Assembly: GCA_007922305.1 (NCBI GenBank)
Contig: ML677334.1
Location: 63,711,142-63,775,141 of the forward strand
Origin: Dermatemys mawii
Taxonomy: Eukaryota; Chordata; Testudines; Dermatemydidae
Direction: 5' to 3'
Length of the DNA: 64,000 nt
The notes beneath the pieces were generated by a model. It searched no databases, was not told the DNA's origin, and saw only the letters and a program-made list of their open reading frames with translations. Shown here piece after piece: positions 51,301 through 57,641 of the stretch; the stretch's first letter is position 1, and each line of letters begins with the position of its first letter. A program made the position numbers and the translations under genes.

Positions 51301-54300
51301 TCGATAAGAATGCAACAGTGCTCCTTCAGAAAGAGGGTAGCAGAACAGAGAAAAAAAGAATCCAAAGAACATCTTACGGTCAAGGAACTAAAGGAATAAA
51401 ATTGGAGTACCACTGGTAGGCTGAAGAGACAAGATGAGGTATATGAAGGGTAAAATATCAGAAGAGCAGCGGAAAACCTCTCTACTTTTAACATCACAAG
51501 CCCATCAGGAAAGATGCCTACAAAATGAATACCATAAATTATAGAACATTATTATACTCCCAGAGACTATACTAAAATTAAAAATCTTGCTCTGATGTTC
51601 TAGTAGCTTTGCACTCTCTCCACAAATCTCTGGTGCTCCAGGTGTTCTTGCATGCTAGACTAGTAGAAGTTAATTAAAATTACCAGAACTGTTTGGGCTT
51701 AAAAAAAAAAAAAAAAAAAGCCTGCTATGACTCTCTCTCCAAACAGTGGCAGAGCTATATGACATAGCAGTCCTTGGAAGAGGTATATTTCCTTCCTTTC
51801 ATCCTAAACAGATGCAAGGTATAATTTCAACAACTAGAATACGAGAAGACCAGAATTAGAATCATAGAAACATAGGGCTGGAAGGGACTTTGATGGGGTC
51901 ATCAAGTCCAGCCCCTGTTTTAAGGCACAATCAAGTAAACCTAGGCTATCCCTGAAATTTGTTGGTCCAACATGCTCTTAAAACCCTGCAACAATGGGGA
52001 CTCCACAATCTCTCTTGAAAGACTGTTCCAGAGCTTAACTACCTTTCTAGTTACAAAGTTTCTCTTAATATCTAACCTAACTCTCCCTTGCTGTAGCTTA
52101 AGTCCATTACACCTTGTCCTACTTTCAGTGAACATGGAAAACAACAACTGATCACCGTCATCTTTATAATAGTCCTTAACATATCTGAAGACTTAGATCA
52201 CCCGTCAGTCTTTTCTCAACACTAAATATGCCTATTTCTTTCAACCTTTCCTCATAGATCAGGTTTTCTAAACCTTTTATCATTTTTGTTGCTCTCCTCT
52301 GGACTCTCTCCAATTTGTCCACTTCTGTCCTAAGGAGTGGTGTCCGAACTGGACACTATCTCAGCTGAGGTCTCCCCGATGCTGGCTAGAGCAGGACAAT
52401 TACTTCCTATATACGCCAGAATTACATTAGCCTTTTTCACAACTGCATCATAATGCTTACTCATTCGATTGTGATCCACTCTAACCCCCAGATCCTTTTC
52501 AGAAGTGCTAATGCCTAACCAGTTAATCCTCCTTTTGTAATTTCACATTTGATTTTTCCTTCGCAAGTGCCGTACTTTGCAGTTATAGTTATTGAATTTC
52601 ATCTTGTTAAATTCAAATCAATTCTTCAATTTGTCAAGGTCCTTCTGACTTCTAATCCTGTCCTCCAAAATATCTGCAACCTTTTCAAGCATGATGTCAC
52701 CTGCAAATGTTATAAGCACAATCTCTACTCTATTATCCAAGTCTAGATCATCATACTGGTTCCCTTTGGCTTAAAAAAAAAAAAAAAAAACCTATATTGA
52801 GTCAGGAACTTTTTTGCCAGATAGAGAAACATCATTCAGCTGTCAAGGAAAAAGGGTATATAATTTGTTACAAGTTTCTTACCAGACCTTAACCCTATCA
52901 CTTCAGGAAAGAGTAGAAATTTTAATAAGCTACAGCAGTACACTTAAGCTGGAGATAGAAGCCGCAGTTTGATATCTATCAAAACGAAGAAACTCATGTT
53001 ATGATCAAACATTTGGAAATTAAAAATGAAGACAGGAGTTTACAAGCTTTAAAAATATTAAAAAGGAGAAAAAACAGGACTAAACACATTTGAAATTCCA
53101 TTGCACTTTTCATAAATTGTCATATTTGGGTATTTAATTTAACATACAAACCCACAGCCAAGATATTTAATGTCAACATGATGGCTCAATACAAGAGCCA
53201 ATTAAAAAACTGGTTTCTCTCCTACCCCAGAAATTTTGACAAAAGAAATTCATTTTAAAAGTTTTCAATGGAAAAGTTTGGGGGGGGGGGTTAATCAAAG
53301 AGCAAAATTTTTAGATGAAAAATTTGAGTTTTTGATCAAAAGCCAAAATGTTCTGTGAAAAGGAGAAACTTCACAAAATGCTTTATTTAATCAAAAACCC
53401 AATTTCACATCAAAAACTAATTCTAACAGAAAGATTTTGACCCACCCTACTCAAATATACAGCTTCTTAATTCTCTTAAATAATTCAAATGAACAAAGAG
53501 TAAAAGGGATGGTTCCCATAGTGTTAAACATATTTTAGGCTACAGAGCAGGTTTTAATGCAGAGTTACTCTATCATATAGCTCAGAGGCCCTTTAATATG
53601 TGGCAATAATAAGTATATTGTTTCGCTTTCCTACAGTTCATTTGCCTAAAAAATTCTTTGCTTTAAAAAATGGATACTTTCATACATAATGACTGTGTGG
53701 AAAGCACTCAGATACTATAGTGACAAGGTTTCTGATTGGCATCTGAAATAAATACTAAGATTAATATATTAGAGGTAGATTGGTACAGTATGCTTATAAA
53801 TAAGTTAGGTGCTTGAAAAGCAATACCAAGTCAGCAATACCGTATATTATTTTCTGTGGTTCCCACCCAAACCCTATCTACTGATGGACAGGCAATATCA
53901 TAGTGCTCATATGCTTGGAATATTTCCACTGCTCTGGTTAACATTCATGATATTATAAAGGCATTGTGGATTGCTTCTGAATTTACTTCCAGCTTGTTCA
54001 TACATTTTGATCCTGGCTAGCTGTACAGGCTGAGTCCTACAATGTTACTGATGTTTAACTCAGAATTAACAACATTTTTTTTTAAGCTACTATACCACAT
54101 AGCCAAGAGACAAACTGTATTTTAATGACACACTGTTTCATTATGCATATTGTCCTGTATTTCACTTGATATGAACTTTACTGTTCCAACATGAAAAGTG
54201 AATAAAATTCCAAAGACAGTGGCATGCAGTGTTTCAGTGTTTATACTGTCAGCCTGACTAAGATGGATCTTGCATCTGCTTGCAAAATGTGGCCAAACTT

Positions 54301-56125
54301 AGGCCACAAAAACAAAAACAAAACAAAACTGCACAAATGTTAACTAAATTTATTAGGAGTGTGCATGGATGGTGTACAGTAAATACAGGGCCACTAATTT
54401 AATTAGGAGAATAAAGATATTCAACAGCTGCCTCATTCCCTGAGCACCATCCATTCTGTGTACTAAATATAGCTGGAGTCCAATGTGATCATGTACTTAA
54501 ATACTCTAAGTATCATAATGCATCATATCATAATGCATCAATACGAAGGGGCTAAGCTAACATTACCTGTGAAATCTTAATTCTGGCATTTCCCAACTTT
54601 TGAGTGCTTGACTTTTCAGCCTAAATATACATTCTTTGAATACAGTATTTCATACGCGCACACACACAGATCAGAATTAGATCAAGACATCCAAGCAAAG
54701 AGGAAGACAAATATGAAATAGGTTATTGACCTACTTGCAGCATATCATCAATCATAGTCAGGATGTACTGAACTGTCTGCTCCTTGGAGATATGAGTCAT
54801 CAAGTTTAGGAATGTTTTAGCACACTAGAAAATAAAATACATTAAAATTAATACTAGTAATTGTTTTATAATATGCAGTAAAATCTCAATAATTCACATT
54901 TTGGCTTTATGTAAATTTTAAGCATTCTAATGACTTATTCATCTACAATATAATATGAATATATCTGACTTTACATTACAATGAAACATTTTTGCCATGC
55001 TATTCATTATCTTTTACAAATTGTTCTAGGGCATTCAACAGAAACAGTGAGAAGCAACTAGCAGGAGTTAGCAAGGTTCCTCAAGGTGATTTGTCAAAAG
55101 ATTAATGAGTCAGAATTAATATCTCTCCTCTTTAAGAAAATTTACAAGACATAGGCAAATTTAGTGACAGATGCTGAAGGGATTGCAAGTTTCTCTCTAT
55201 CAGTGGTGCAGGACCAGCATTTGGAAGGCTTATCTGGCCTGCCCATGTGTTTCTAACTGGATGATAGATAACAGTTGGACCTTAAGAGTTATTCCAATTG
55301 CTTTCCTCCCCCAGCACAATTTAATCATGATATGTTTTCAGCAGCAGATTTCATGAACTGCTAGAGTTAGAGAGTCATGCTTTATCTTACTTGAAAAGAA
55401 AATGAGAGCAAGAATCTCAAGAGTACGGGGAAAAGGGTTGAGGAGAGGTTAGAAAGAGCCACAAAAATAAATAAACAAACAAATAAATAAATTTAAAAAA
55501 ACAAACAAAAAAAAAACAAAAAAAAAAACTTACCACTACTACTCTTTACATACTATGAAGATTTTAGACTACTTTGTTTCAGACTACGCTGTGTCATCAG
55601 GTTACCATACCACCCTGGACAGCTATCCTGACACTATGCAAACAATGCATATTATATGTAGCTATTTAAATATTGTATGTATTAGTTACATCTCAAAATG
55701 CAACATCCATTTATTTGAGTTTAAGAAGTTGTACCCAAATACACCAAACCATATCAGAAAAAAATAATACCTAAAAAGTGTAATCCAAGAGCGCAAAAAA
55801 CATGTGAGAAGCTTCCCAGCTTCTTTTGATCTCATCCCAGATAACGCATTTAAAAATTAATAGGTCTGTTAAAATAATGGCTAAAGTTCTACCTCACATA
55901 AATTAATTTGCAATAGAACTGTCTGAAATCCTGCTAACACACAAAACATGTGCTTCAACATTAGAGTTACTATAGCAAGAGCAAACCCCCACCCCCAAAA
56001 TTTAAAAAGGAAGCTGGGTTACCTGACTGCCTTCAGCTTGAAGCAATTCTTGTTTTTCTTCTGGGCTCCTCTTCTGCTCAAATCTTTGAATAAATTCACA
56101 ATCTTCACCTGAAATCATCTGTCCT
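9338..56125 (-). CDS. ATP6V1H: ATP6V1H, V-type proton ATPase subunit H (12 coding exons, residues 39-483; 5' exons outside window)
   Basis: The exons join as complement(9338-9398, 19673-19786, 30897-30998, 35431-35556, 37153-37331, 39106-39298, 40980-41077, 45961-46014, 48313-48417, 49626-49739, 54735-54824, 56023-56125). Every visible junction is GT-AG and in phase. Residue totals agree with a 483-residue protein whose first 38 residues are missing. Subunit H is a cytosolic subunit of the V1 sector. It links the V1 ATPase to the membrane Vo sector, is needed for ATP-driven proton pumping, and silences ATP hydrolysis by free V1. The family fold is a long N-terminal array of HEAT/armadillo-like helices, joined by a linker near residue 350 to a smaller C-terminal helical domain. 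I assigned the gene by direct recognition of long conserved peptides such as [20 protein letters not shown]. No frameshift or stop interrupts any exon, so the gene looks functional. The start codon and promoter are not visible. Confidence 0.97.
11373..11454 (+). repeat. Copy of the 'CACCAACAGAAGTTGGTCCAATAAAAG' repeat arm
   Basis: AGACCTGAAGAAGAG, TCTCACCAACAGAGTTGG, CCAATAAAAGATATGACCTC and ACCCACTTTGTCTC match the right arm of the inverted repeat at 21399-21582, with base changes. Another degraded copy is at 38098-38190. Confidence 0.7.
13188..13560 (+). mobile_element. tRNA-derived SINE, split by a nested MITE
   Basis: The head ATGGTCCAGCGGTTAGGACA resembles an RNA polymerase III A box, and GGTTCCATTCC resembles a B box. 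They are followed by TGCTCTGCCACAGACC and GACCCGGGGTAAGTCACTCA, typical of a turtle/vertebrate tRNA-derived SINE. The SINE breaks at about 13289 and resumes at about 13517 with GTCTGTGCCTCAATTCCCC. Confidence 0.7.
13289..13513. mobile_element. MITE inserted into the SINE
   Basis: The left end TATACATCTACACTGAGT and the right end CTGCAGTGTAGATTTACCC are imperfect inverted copies (TCTACACTG / CAGTGTAGA). The segment interrupts the SINE between 'aagtcactcag' and 'agtctgtgcctc', so it inserted later than the SINE. Confidence 0.65.
15760..17430 (-). mobile_element. CR1 LINE ORF2 fragment, minus strand
   Basis: The minus strand keeps reverse-transcriptase-like pieces. At 16301-16567 these are [10 protein letters not shown]..., [20 protein letters not shown] and [14 protein letters not shown]. 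At 16657-16878 it is [19 protein letters not shown]. They correspond to the region just before and inside the N-terminal part of the CR1 RT (consensus around 'SAGPDxLHPRVLKELAEE'). Frameshifts and stops separate the pieces, so the copy is dead. The limits, especially beyond 16900, are approximate. Confidence 0.75.
17930..18475. mobile_element. hAT-like non-autonomous element, right end, with G-rich minisatellite-like body
   Basis: The plus strand has recurring GGGGCAGTCAGGG words (18137, 18292, 18345 and others) in a run of very G-rich sequence. It ends in GGCCCTCGGACC and AAAAGTTTGCCCACCCCTGG, the typical terminal repeat of a turtle hAT family. I cannot place the left end confidently. Confidence 0.55.
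19673..19786 (-). CDS. ATP6V1H: ATP6V1H coding exon, residues 426-463
   Basis: The exon is 114 bases. Acceptor CAG ends at 19787 and donor GTACGT starts at 19672. The first A completes an Arg codon (CG|A) from the upstream exon. Then come 37 codons beginning [10 protein letters not shown] and ending QKLMVHN, and TG of the split Trp codon. This is one of the most conserved stretches of the C-terminal domain. Confidence 0.97.
20391..20460. repeat. Two-copy tandem duplication, 35-bp unit
   Basis: TCAATTTTATGGAACTCATT followed by CTCACACATCT starts at 20391 and 20426. The units are almost identical, so the duplication is probably recent. Confidence 0.9.
21399..21582. repeat. Long inverted repeat (hairpin), about 90-bp arms
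   Basis: The left arm GATGGGTGAGGCACTC..., TTATTGGACCAACTTCTTCT, GTTGGTGAGTCACAAGC pairs with the right arm GCTTGTCTCTCTCACCAAC, AGAAGTTGGTCCAATAAAAG, TATTGACTCACCCACC. They meet at CTTCTTCAGGTC/TTGAAGAAGAGC with a loop of a few bases. Right-arm-like copies occur at 11373 and 38098. After the right arm comes TTGTCTCTAATATCCTGGGA, a known companion of this turtle repeat. Confidence 0.8.
22010..22230. repeat. hAT-like repeat left end ('TTTCCCAAACTGTGTTCCGCGG')
   Basis: CAGAATTTCCCAAACTGTG, TTCCGCGGAACACTGG and GTGTTCCGTGAAAG are the left end of a dispersed family with CAGNNTTCCCAAACTG-type termini. I do not see a matching right end nearby, so the copy is probably truncated. Confidence 0.5.
22970..23105. 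repeat. MITE-like fragment ending ACAGTGTAGACATATAAGG
   Basis: The segment from CCTAAACATCTACATTGCAAC to TTACAGTGTAGACATATAAG has 'tctacattgca' and 'cagtgtagaca' at opposite ends, like the other 'TCTACACT' MITEs in the window. Confidence 0.5.
23751..25426 (-). pseudogene. Decayed transposon-like coding region of an uncharacterized multi-copy family
   Basis: The longest uninterrupted part is 25216-23912 (434 codons). In-frame similarity to the family continues upstream to an ATG at 25426 ([20 protein letters not shown]), in another frame, and downstream to a TAG at 23753-23751. At least three disruptions are visible: around 25215-25260, around 24055, and at an 8-base A run (23934-23941). The product has CxxC-type motifs (YVCGEV; NCYFC at 19-22 of the long frame), an acidic run at 69-78, FIDSSKT (Asp188), LCGDLKV (Asp242), YCCFLCEWD (259-267) and [15 protein letters not shown] (306-320). 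I recognise the family from many animal genomes, including insects, sharks and turtles, where it is annotated only as uncharacterized. A transposase role is an inference. It lies in an ATP6V1H intron in sense orientation. Confidence 0.7.
25440..25800. repeat. Upstream flank of the coding relic with repeated TTGCATCAT words
   Basis: TTGCATCAT occurs at 25565-25573 and 25637-25645, and its reverse complement ATGATGCAA at 25594-25602. Related words (tgtatgatttct, atgtatgacgc) lie between. Clusters of short direct and inverted words next to a transposon coding region can be subterminal transposase-binding sites. That is a guess here. Confidence 0.4.
28397..28568. mobile_element. MITE with TACAGGTGAGTCGCATC-type ends
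   Basis: The left end TACAGGTGAGTCGCATC (28397-28413) and the reverse complement of the right end 28552-28568 (TACAGGAGAGTCACATC) match at 15 of 17 bases. The interior holds a 15-16 base A run. It is related in style to the element at 43537-43754. Confidence 0.7.
28586..28655. repeat. Palindromic dispersed repeat ('CATTGATTTTAATGG')
   Basis: GGTATAAATCAGCATAG, TTCCATTGATTTTAATGGA and GCTATACCACTTATACTGGC form an imperfect palindrome centred near 28615, followed by CTGAGGAGCTGGTCC. Similar 'gaagtcaatggga' pieces occur at about 26175 and 17818. They look like relics of an old amniote repeat. Confidence 0.45.
29482..30065 (+). mobile_element. LTR-like repeat (possible solo LTR)
   Basis: It begins TGTGACAGGATGG. 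It has two CCAAT-type boxes (AGCCAATGAAAG, ACCAATCAGGG) shortly before a TATA-like ACATAAAAGGAGC at 29643, the arrangement of a retrotransposon LTR promoter. The right end, near GGTGTGGTGGCACCCACC, is uncertain, and I cannot confirm target-site duplications. No internal retroelement coding sequence is attached. Confidence 0.4.
30897..30998 (-). CDS. ATP6V1H: ATP6V1H coding exon, residues 392-425
   Basis: The exon is 102 bases with acceptor TAG (ending 30999) and donor GTAAGC (from 30896). It encodes [20 protein letters not shown] and then [13 protein letters not shown], with split codons for Lys392 and Arg426 at its ends. The [13 protein letters not shown] stretch is a hallmark of the subunit H C-terminal domain. 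Confidence 0.97.
31745..31988 (+). mobile_element. CR1 LINE 3' end, plus strand
   Basis: TTAGGTTAGATATTAGGAAA, AACTTTCAACTATAAAGGAT, AGGGAGGTTGCAGAATCCC and CTTCCAGCCCTACATTTCTA lead to the octamer tail TTTCTATGATCCTATG. The first part corresponds to the end of CR1 ORF2 and the rest to its 3' UTR. This is an old copy, antisense to ATP6V1H. Confidence 0.85.
33336..34875. mobile_element. Complete hAT-like non-autonomous element with 8-bp target-site duplication
   Basis: The left end CAGGGGTCGGCAACCT and the reverse complement of the right end (CAGGGGTTGACAACCT) match at 14 of 16 bases. The flanking octamers AACTAGGT (33328-33335) and AACTAGAT (34876-34883) match at 7 of 8. An 8-bp target-site duplication is the hallmark of hAT transposition. 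The 1,540-bp body carries a GC-rich, low-complexity core (33590-34750) with long chance open frames but no transposase. Confidence 0.85.
35431..35556 (-). CDS. ATP6V1H: ATP6V1H coding exon, residues 350-391
   Basis: The exon is 126 bases with acceptor CTAG (ending 35557) and donor GTAAGT (from 35430). It encodes [20 protein letters not shown] followed by [21 protein letters not shown]. In the family this region spans the linker between the N- and C-terminal domains and the first C-terminal helices. A long inverted repeat starts 122 bases upstream of the acceptor, at 35679. Confidence 0.97.
35679..36012. repeat. Long inverted repeat, about 100-bp arms, around a GT/GA microsatellite
   Basis: The left arm (about 35728-35831) reads GAGTACTTGTGGCATCTTAG, CAATTTATTTGGGCATAAGC, TTTTGTGGGCTAGAATCCAC, TTCATCAGATGCATAAAG. 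The right arm (about 35915-36012) is its reverse complement with changes: GCATCTGATGAAGTGGGTTC, TAGCCCACAAAAGCTTATGC, CCAAATAAATTGG, ACAAGTACTC. The spacer holds gtgtgtgtgagtgagtgagt and gcgtgcgtgc runs. The head GTTTCAGAGTAGTAGCCGTG is a common turtle repeat that I link, with limited certainty, to Penelope-like elements. Confidence 0.8.
36228..36480. mobile_element. MITE of the 'TCTACACT' type, nearly full length
   Basis: It begins CCTGATCTACACTAG. It contains GAAGAATTCTTCCATTGACC, TAGCTACTGCCTCTCAGGG and GTGTTTGCACTGAAGC, and ends near GTTTTAAGTGTTCACA. It shares its core with the fragment at 2397-2562. A 12-base A run sits at 36277-36288. Confidence 0.65.
37153..37331 (-). CDS. ATP6V1H: ATP6V1H coding exon, residues 291-349
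   Basis: The exon is 179 bases with acceptor CCAG (ending 37332) and donor GTATAT (from 37152). It encodes 59 codons from [20 protein letters not shown] to [14 protein letters not shown], plus two bases of the Ser350 codon. The acidic stretch [13 protein letters not shown] lies at the end of the N-terminal helical array. NLLEKS, rather than the mammalian NFLEKS that I remember, fits a sauropsid. Confidence 0.97.
37332..39105 (-). other. ATP6V1H intron (1.8 kb)
   Basis: The only element recognised is a degraded repeat arm at 38098-38190. The rest, including the open stretches near 38500-38730 on the plus strand, has no recognisable coding content. Confidence 0.85.
38098..38190 (+). repeat. 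Degraded copy of the inverted-repeat family seen at 21399
   Basis: ACACAAGGTGGAGG, AAAATCTTTTATTGGACC, TGAAGAAAAGCTTTGTGTAA and TCTCTCTCACCAACAGACAC correspond to pieces of both arms of the 21399-21582 hairpin, with the left arm shortened. Confidence 0.6.
39106..39298 (-). CDS. ATP6V1H: ATP6V1H coding exon, residues 226-290
   Basis: The exon is 193 bases with acceptor TCAG (ending 39299) and donor GTAAGT (from 39105). The first T completes a Cys codon. Then come 64 codons, including [20 protein letters not shown] and [20 protein letters not shown]. The helical repeats of the N-terminal domain continue through this exon. [10 protein letters not shown] differs slightly from the mammalian CEHLRRYNII. 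Confidence 0.97.
39299..40979 (-). other. ATP6V1H intron (1.7 kb)
   Basis: It contains a low-complexity AT-rich dispersed repeat at 39985-40380. Nothing else is recognisable. Confidence 0.85.
39985..40380. repeat. AT-rich dispersed repeat ('GAGCTGGGCAAA...TTTTGAC')
   Basis: It starts TAGAGCTGGGCAAACATTTT and is made of words such as aaaattttt, gaaattttgactttt and cagaatttccc. It resembles the stretch at 53220-53455 in opposite orientation, whose end reads GATTTTGACCCACCCTACTC. I take both as copies of one degenerate family. Confidence 0.45.
40980..41077 (-). CDS. ATP6V1H: ATP6V1H coding exon, residues 194-225
   Basis: The exon is 98 bases with acceptor TTAG (ending 41078) and donor GTGAGT (from 40979). 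It encodes [20 protein letters not shown] and [12 protein letters not shown], then TG of the Cys226 codon. It is preceded by the 54-base cassette exon and stays in frame whether or not that cassette is included. Confidence 0.97.
42548..42882. mobile_element. Foldback hAT-like element with terminal repeats and 8-bp duplication
   Basis: The left end CAGGGGTTGGCAACCTTTGG pairs with the right end CCAAAGGTTGCCGGCCCTG. The inverted similarity runs far inside: GGTTTGTTTACCTGGAGCGT with GCTCCAGATAAACAAACC, and GGCATGGAGCCCCGCAGC with GCTGCAGGGCTCCATGCC. The flanks CTCTAAAA (42540-42547) and CTCTAAAG (42883-42890) match at 7 of 8. The whole element can fold into one long hairpin. Confidence 0.85.
43537..43754. 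mobile_element. MITE with AATACAGGCATGTNNCGTCTTA ends
   Basis: The left end (43537-43558, AATACAGGCATGTTGCGTCT..) and the reverse complement of the right end (AATACAGGCATGTCACGTCT..) agree at 20 of 22 bases. The body is 218 bp. It includes an 8-9 base T run and has no coding capacity. Confidence 0.8.
43794..43996. repeat. MITE-like repeat ('GGCCTTGTCTTCACTAGAAAA')
   Basis: It starts GCCTTGTCTTCACTAGAAAA and contains several 'aacctagtga' and 'aacttagtgaagac' words in both orientations (43856, 43970). It has the general look of the 'ggcc-gtctacact' MITEs. The right limit is uncertain. Confidence 0.45.
45644..45705. repeat. Two-copy tandem duplication, 31-bp unit
   Basis: GAGACAGAGGTCCCG(A/T)GG followed by TAAACACATACAA starts at 45644 and 45675, with one substitution. 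It lies about 255 bases downstream, in gene orientation, of the cassette exon donor. Confidence 0.9.
45961..46014 (-). CDS. ATP6V1H: ATP6V1H 18-residue cassette exon (residues 176-193), probably alternatively spliced
   Basis: The exon is 54 bases with acceptor CTAG (ending 46015) and donor GTGAGT (from 45960). It encodes [18 protein letters not shown] as 18 whole codons, so skipping it keeps the frame. In mammals the two subunit H isoforms (57 and 50 kDa, SFD-alpha and SFD-beta) are known to differ by 18 residues at exactly this position. The middle of the cassette (TMGAIE) is less conserved than the flanking exons, as expected for a flexible insert. That it is skipped here is an inference. 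Confidence 0.93.
46674..46750 (+). repeat. tRNA-like repeat fragment (SINE relic)
   Basis: CTTTTAGCTCATGCAATAG resembles an A-box region. CAGGTTCGATCCCACCTG is a good B box set in a T-arm-like stem (caggttcgatcccacctg). The length fits a tRNA-derived head, but the anticodon arm is not convincing, so I call it a SINE relic, not a tRNA gene. Confidence 0.55.
47500..47700 (+). mobile_element. CR1 LINE 3' end, plus strand
   Basis: GTTTTCCATCACTGCCAATT, TCTGCTCTGGGAATTATTTT, TGGCCTGTACTGTACAGGAG, ATCAGATTAAATG and GATCCCTTCTGGCTTTGGAA lead to TCTGTGAATGTTCC. This is the standard CR1 3' UTR order with a decayed octamer tail. Confidence 0.8.
48313..48417 (-). CDS. ATP6V1H: ATP6V1H coding exon, residues 141-175
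   Basis: The exon is 105 bases, phase 0 at both ends, with acceptor CAG (ending 48418) and donor GTAAAA (from 48312). It encodes [20 protein letters not shown] and [15 protein letters not shown]. The donor GTAAAA is weaker than the others in this gene and lies just before the alternative cassette. Confidence 0.97.
48418..49625 (-). other. ATP6V1H intron (1.2 kb)
   Basis: It is AT-rich. I recognise no repeat or RNA gene in it. Open stretches near 48450-49000 on the plus strand have no recognisable coding content. Confidence 0.8.
49626..49739 (-). CDS. ATP6V1H: ATP6V1H coding exon, residues 103-140
   Basis: The exon is 114 bases, phase 0, with acceptor GCAG (ending 49740) and donor GTAAGC (from 49625). 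It encodes [20 protein letters not shown] and [18 protein letters not shown]. It matches what I remember of the bird sequence at [11 protein letters not shown] and RQDLF, where mammals have RCSKNTAWPYF and RQDPF. Confidence 0.97.
49926..50221. mobile_element. MITE, opposite orientation to the copy at 6011
   Basis: It has GGGTACATCTTCGCTACC at the left and CTAGTGCAGACCAGGGCCC at the right. Inside are GGATCAATTTATCACGTCTA, AATAAATCGATCCCCAATCG, GTCGACCTAAGATACGCTGA and a GACTTCAGCTACGC..GTAGCTGAAGTAGC hairpin. These blocks match 6011-6240 in inverted order. Confidence 0.75.
51858..52770 (-). mobile_element. CR1 LINE 3' part, minus strand, octamer tail intact
   Basis: The minus strand reads the end of ORF2 (open piece 52147-51941: [38 protein letters not shown]). 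This corresponds to the CR1 consensus ending around 'PREVVESPSLEIFKTRLD'. It then runs through CTGGACTTGATGACCCC and CCTTCCAGCCCTATG to CTATGATTCT at 51859. The upstream limit lies near an A run at 52772-52789. It is sense to ATP6V1H. Confidence 0.85.
53220..53455. repeat. AT-rich dispersed repeat with a poly-G tract
   Basis: It contains GAAATTTTGACAAAAGAAAT, an 11-base G run near 53280, many tttgatcaaaa and tttcaca words, and ends GATTTTGACCCACCCTACTC. I group it with 39985-40380. Confidence 0.45.
54735..54824 (-). CDS. ATP6V1H: ATP6V1H coding exon, residues 73-102
   Basis: The exon is 90 bases, phase 0, with acceptor CTAG (ending 54825) and donor GTAGGT (from 54734). It encodes [20 protein letters not shown] and [10 protein letters not shown], part of the N-terminal helical array. 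Confidence 0.96.
54825..56022 (-). other. ATP6V1H intron (1.2 kb)
   Basis: It is AT-rich, with an A-rich simple-sequence tract at 55466-55529 (aaataaataaacaaac, then aaacaaaaaaaaaac). I see no transposon copy. Confidence 0.85.
56023..56125 (-). CDS. ATP6V1H: ATP6V1H coding exon, residues 39-72 (most 5' exon in the window)
   Basis: The exon is 103 bases with acceptor TTTTCAG (ending 56126) and donor GTAACC (from 56022). The first A completes codon 38. The rest encodes [20 protein letters not shown] and [15 protein letters not shown] searched by eye from 56126 to 64000 for the preceding residues (the conserved block around KVNWQSYLQ) and did not find them. Confidence 0.96.
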
Positions 56126-56891
56126 CTGAAAAGTAAAATACGAAGGAACTTTTTGCATCTTAGTTATTTCAAGCCTTATTTCTCTCAAGATGCTATTTGA
56201 CATGAGAGGCACTCTTCCTTTATTAAAGTTATAATAAACTGATCCCTATCATGAGTGCATGAGGTACTCCTATTCTGCTGAGAGGCTCATGTACAAAGAA
56301 ATTAAAACTCCCAGAATAGGGAATAATTTGACGATGCAATTCTGTCTCTTTTGACTACTCAGCAGCATCACCTGAGTCATCCTTAGACTGCCTCCAGCCC
56401 TTGGAAGAACATAAGGAATCACTTAAGAGATGCAGTGCTGGCTATAGATACATACCTCAAGTACATGCTGAAAACAAGATCTGCAACACAACTATAATCC
56501 AGTTGAAAATAAACGTGCAAATACAAAACATGTTTTAATGCCAAAAATGAAGTGTGGGGGAATAGGAAATTTTTTGGAAGTAAAGTTCTGGTTTCTAGGT
56601 TAGATTTTTACTTTTTCAAAACTGTTAACACACCTGTGGTTTTAATCAGTTGATTCATGGTATTTAGGAGATGGTGAATATACCAATGTGACTCACTTCT
56701 AGCTAGGTTTGTGGGGTTGAGAAGGAATCCCCCCCCGATCAGATTGGCAGTTTTTCACCTTCCTTTGTAGTCTGTGGATGGCAGGTCACTTGCCAGGATT
56801 AGCTAAGTAGATCTTATCATTTCCCTGTCATTTCAGGGGGTCTGGGGCACTGGTGCACCTCGTTTCCTCAATCTCTGCCGATGGCACACAG

Positions 56892-57641
56892 TACCGTATA
56901 TACTCGATCATAAGCCGGTTTGTTTATAAGTCGACCCGAAACATACAACACCCCGCAAGATGGAAAAGTAAAAATGGAAAATGTTTATGACTCATTCATA
57001 AGCCGACCCTGTAACACAGTGGTCAGCAAACTTTGGCTCCTAGGCCATCAGAATAAGCCACTGGCGGGCCAAAACAGTTTGTTTACCTCGAGCATCCGCA
57101 AGCACGGAGGTAAACCAAGTGAACAAAGCGTCCTAGCCCACCAACTGCTTACCCTGATGGGCCAGGATAGCAACTGGTGGGGGAAAAGCTGGGGCTCAGG
57201 GAAGAAACCCCTGTGACCACCCCACTCATGACCCCACCCTAGCCTGGGACCCCCACACTCTCCCCACCCCAATCCTTCCGATCTTAGCAGGGACAAGCCA
57301 GGGGAGGATGTCTCCGGCAGGCCAGACCGAGCTGGGTTGCCACAGTGTGCTCCGGTGGACCAGACCGGGCCGGGCAGCACGGCTGCAGCCTACCAGCCCC
57401 AGAGCTGCAGCTGCTTCAGATGCTGTGGGAGAGCAGCCAGAGTGGCCAGAAGTGGAGAGACACTGGCCCCACCTCTTCCCTTCTGGCTCTGCTGCCTGTG
57501 CTGCCTCTCCTTGACCCCTCTGTTGGGGGAGGGGGACTGTGTCCCACCTCTCCGTACCCATTCATAAGCCAACCCCCCGCTTTTCTGATGCTTCCTTTTT
57601 TTACTAAAGAAAATTCAGCTTATGAATGAGTATATATGGTA
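56892..57641. mobile_element. DNA transposon with TACCGTATATACTCG ends, nested in CR1
   Basis: The left end TACCGTATATACTCGATCAT.. and the reverse complement of the right end (TACCATATATACTCATTCAT..) agree at 20 of 23 bases. CATAAGCCGGT and AAGCCGACCC are repeated near both ends. The 750-bp element itself carries a piece of a CAG-type hAT element (from 57017) and a GC-rich core. Confidence 0.75.
57017..57165. repeat. hAT-like fragment inside the nested element
   Basis: CAGTGGTCAGCAAACTTTGG, CCACTGGCGGGCCAAAACAG and TTTGTTTACCTCGAGCATCC parallel the foldback element at 42548 (caggggttggcaacctttgg, ccactggcgagccaggccgg, tttgtttacctggagcgtcc). It is the same family at third-level nesting. Confidence 0.65.

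Larger units (their letters stand above)
49740..54734 (-). other. ATP6V1H intron (5.0 kb)
   Basis: It contains a MITE (49926-50221), a CR1 copy (51858-52770) and an AT-rich dispersed repeat (53220-53455). 50230-51850 and 53460-54730 show nothing I can name apart from A runs at 51701 and a CA run at 54658. Confidence 0.9.
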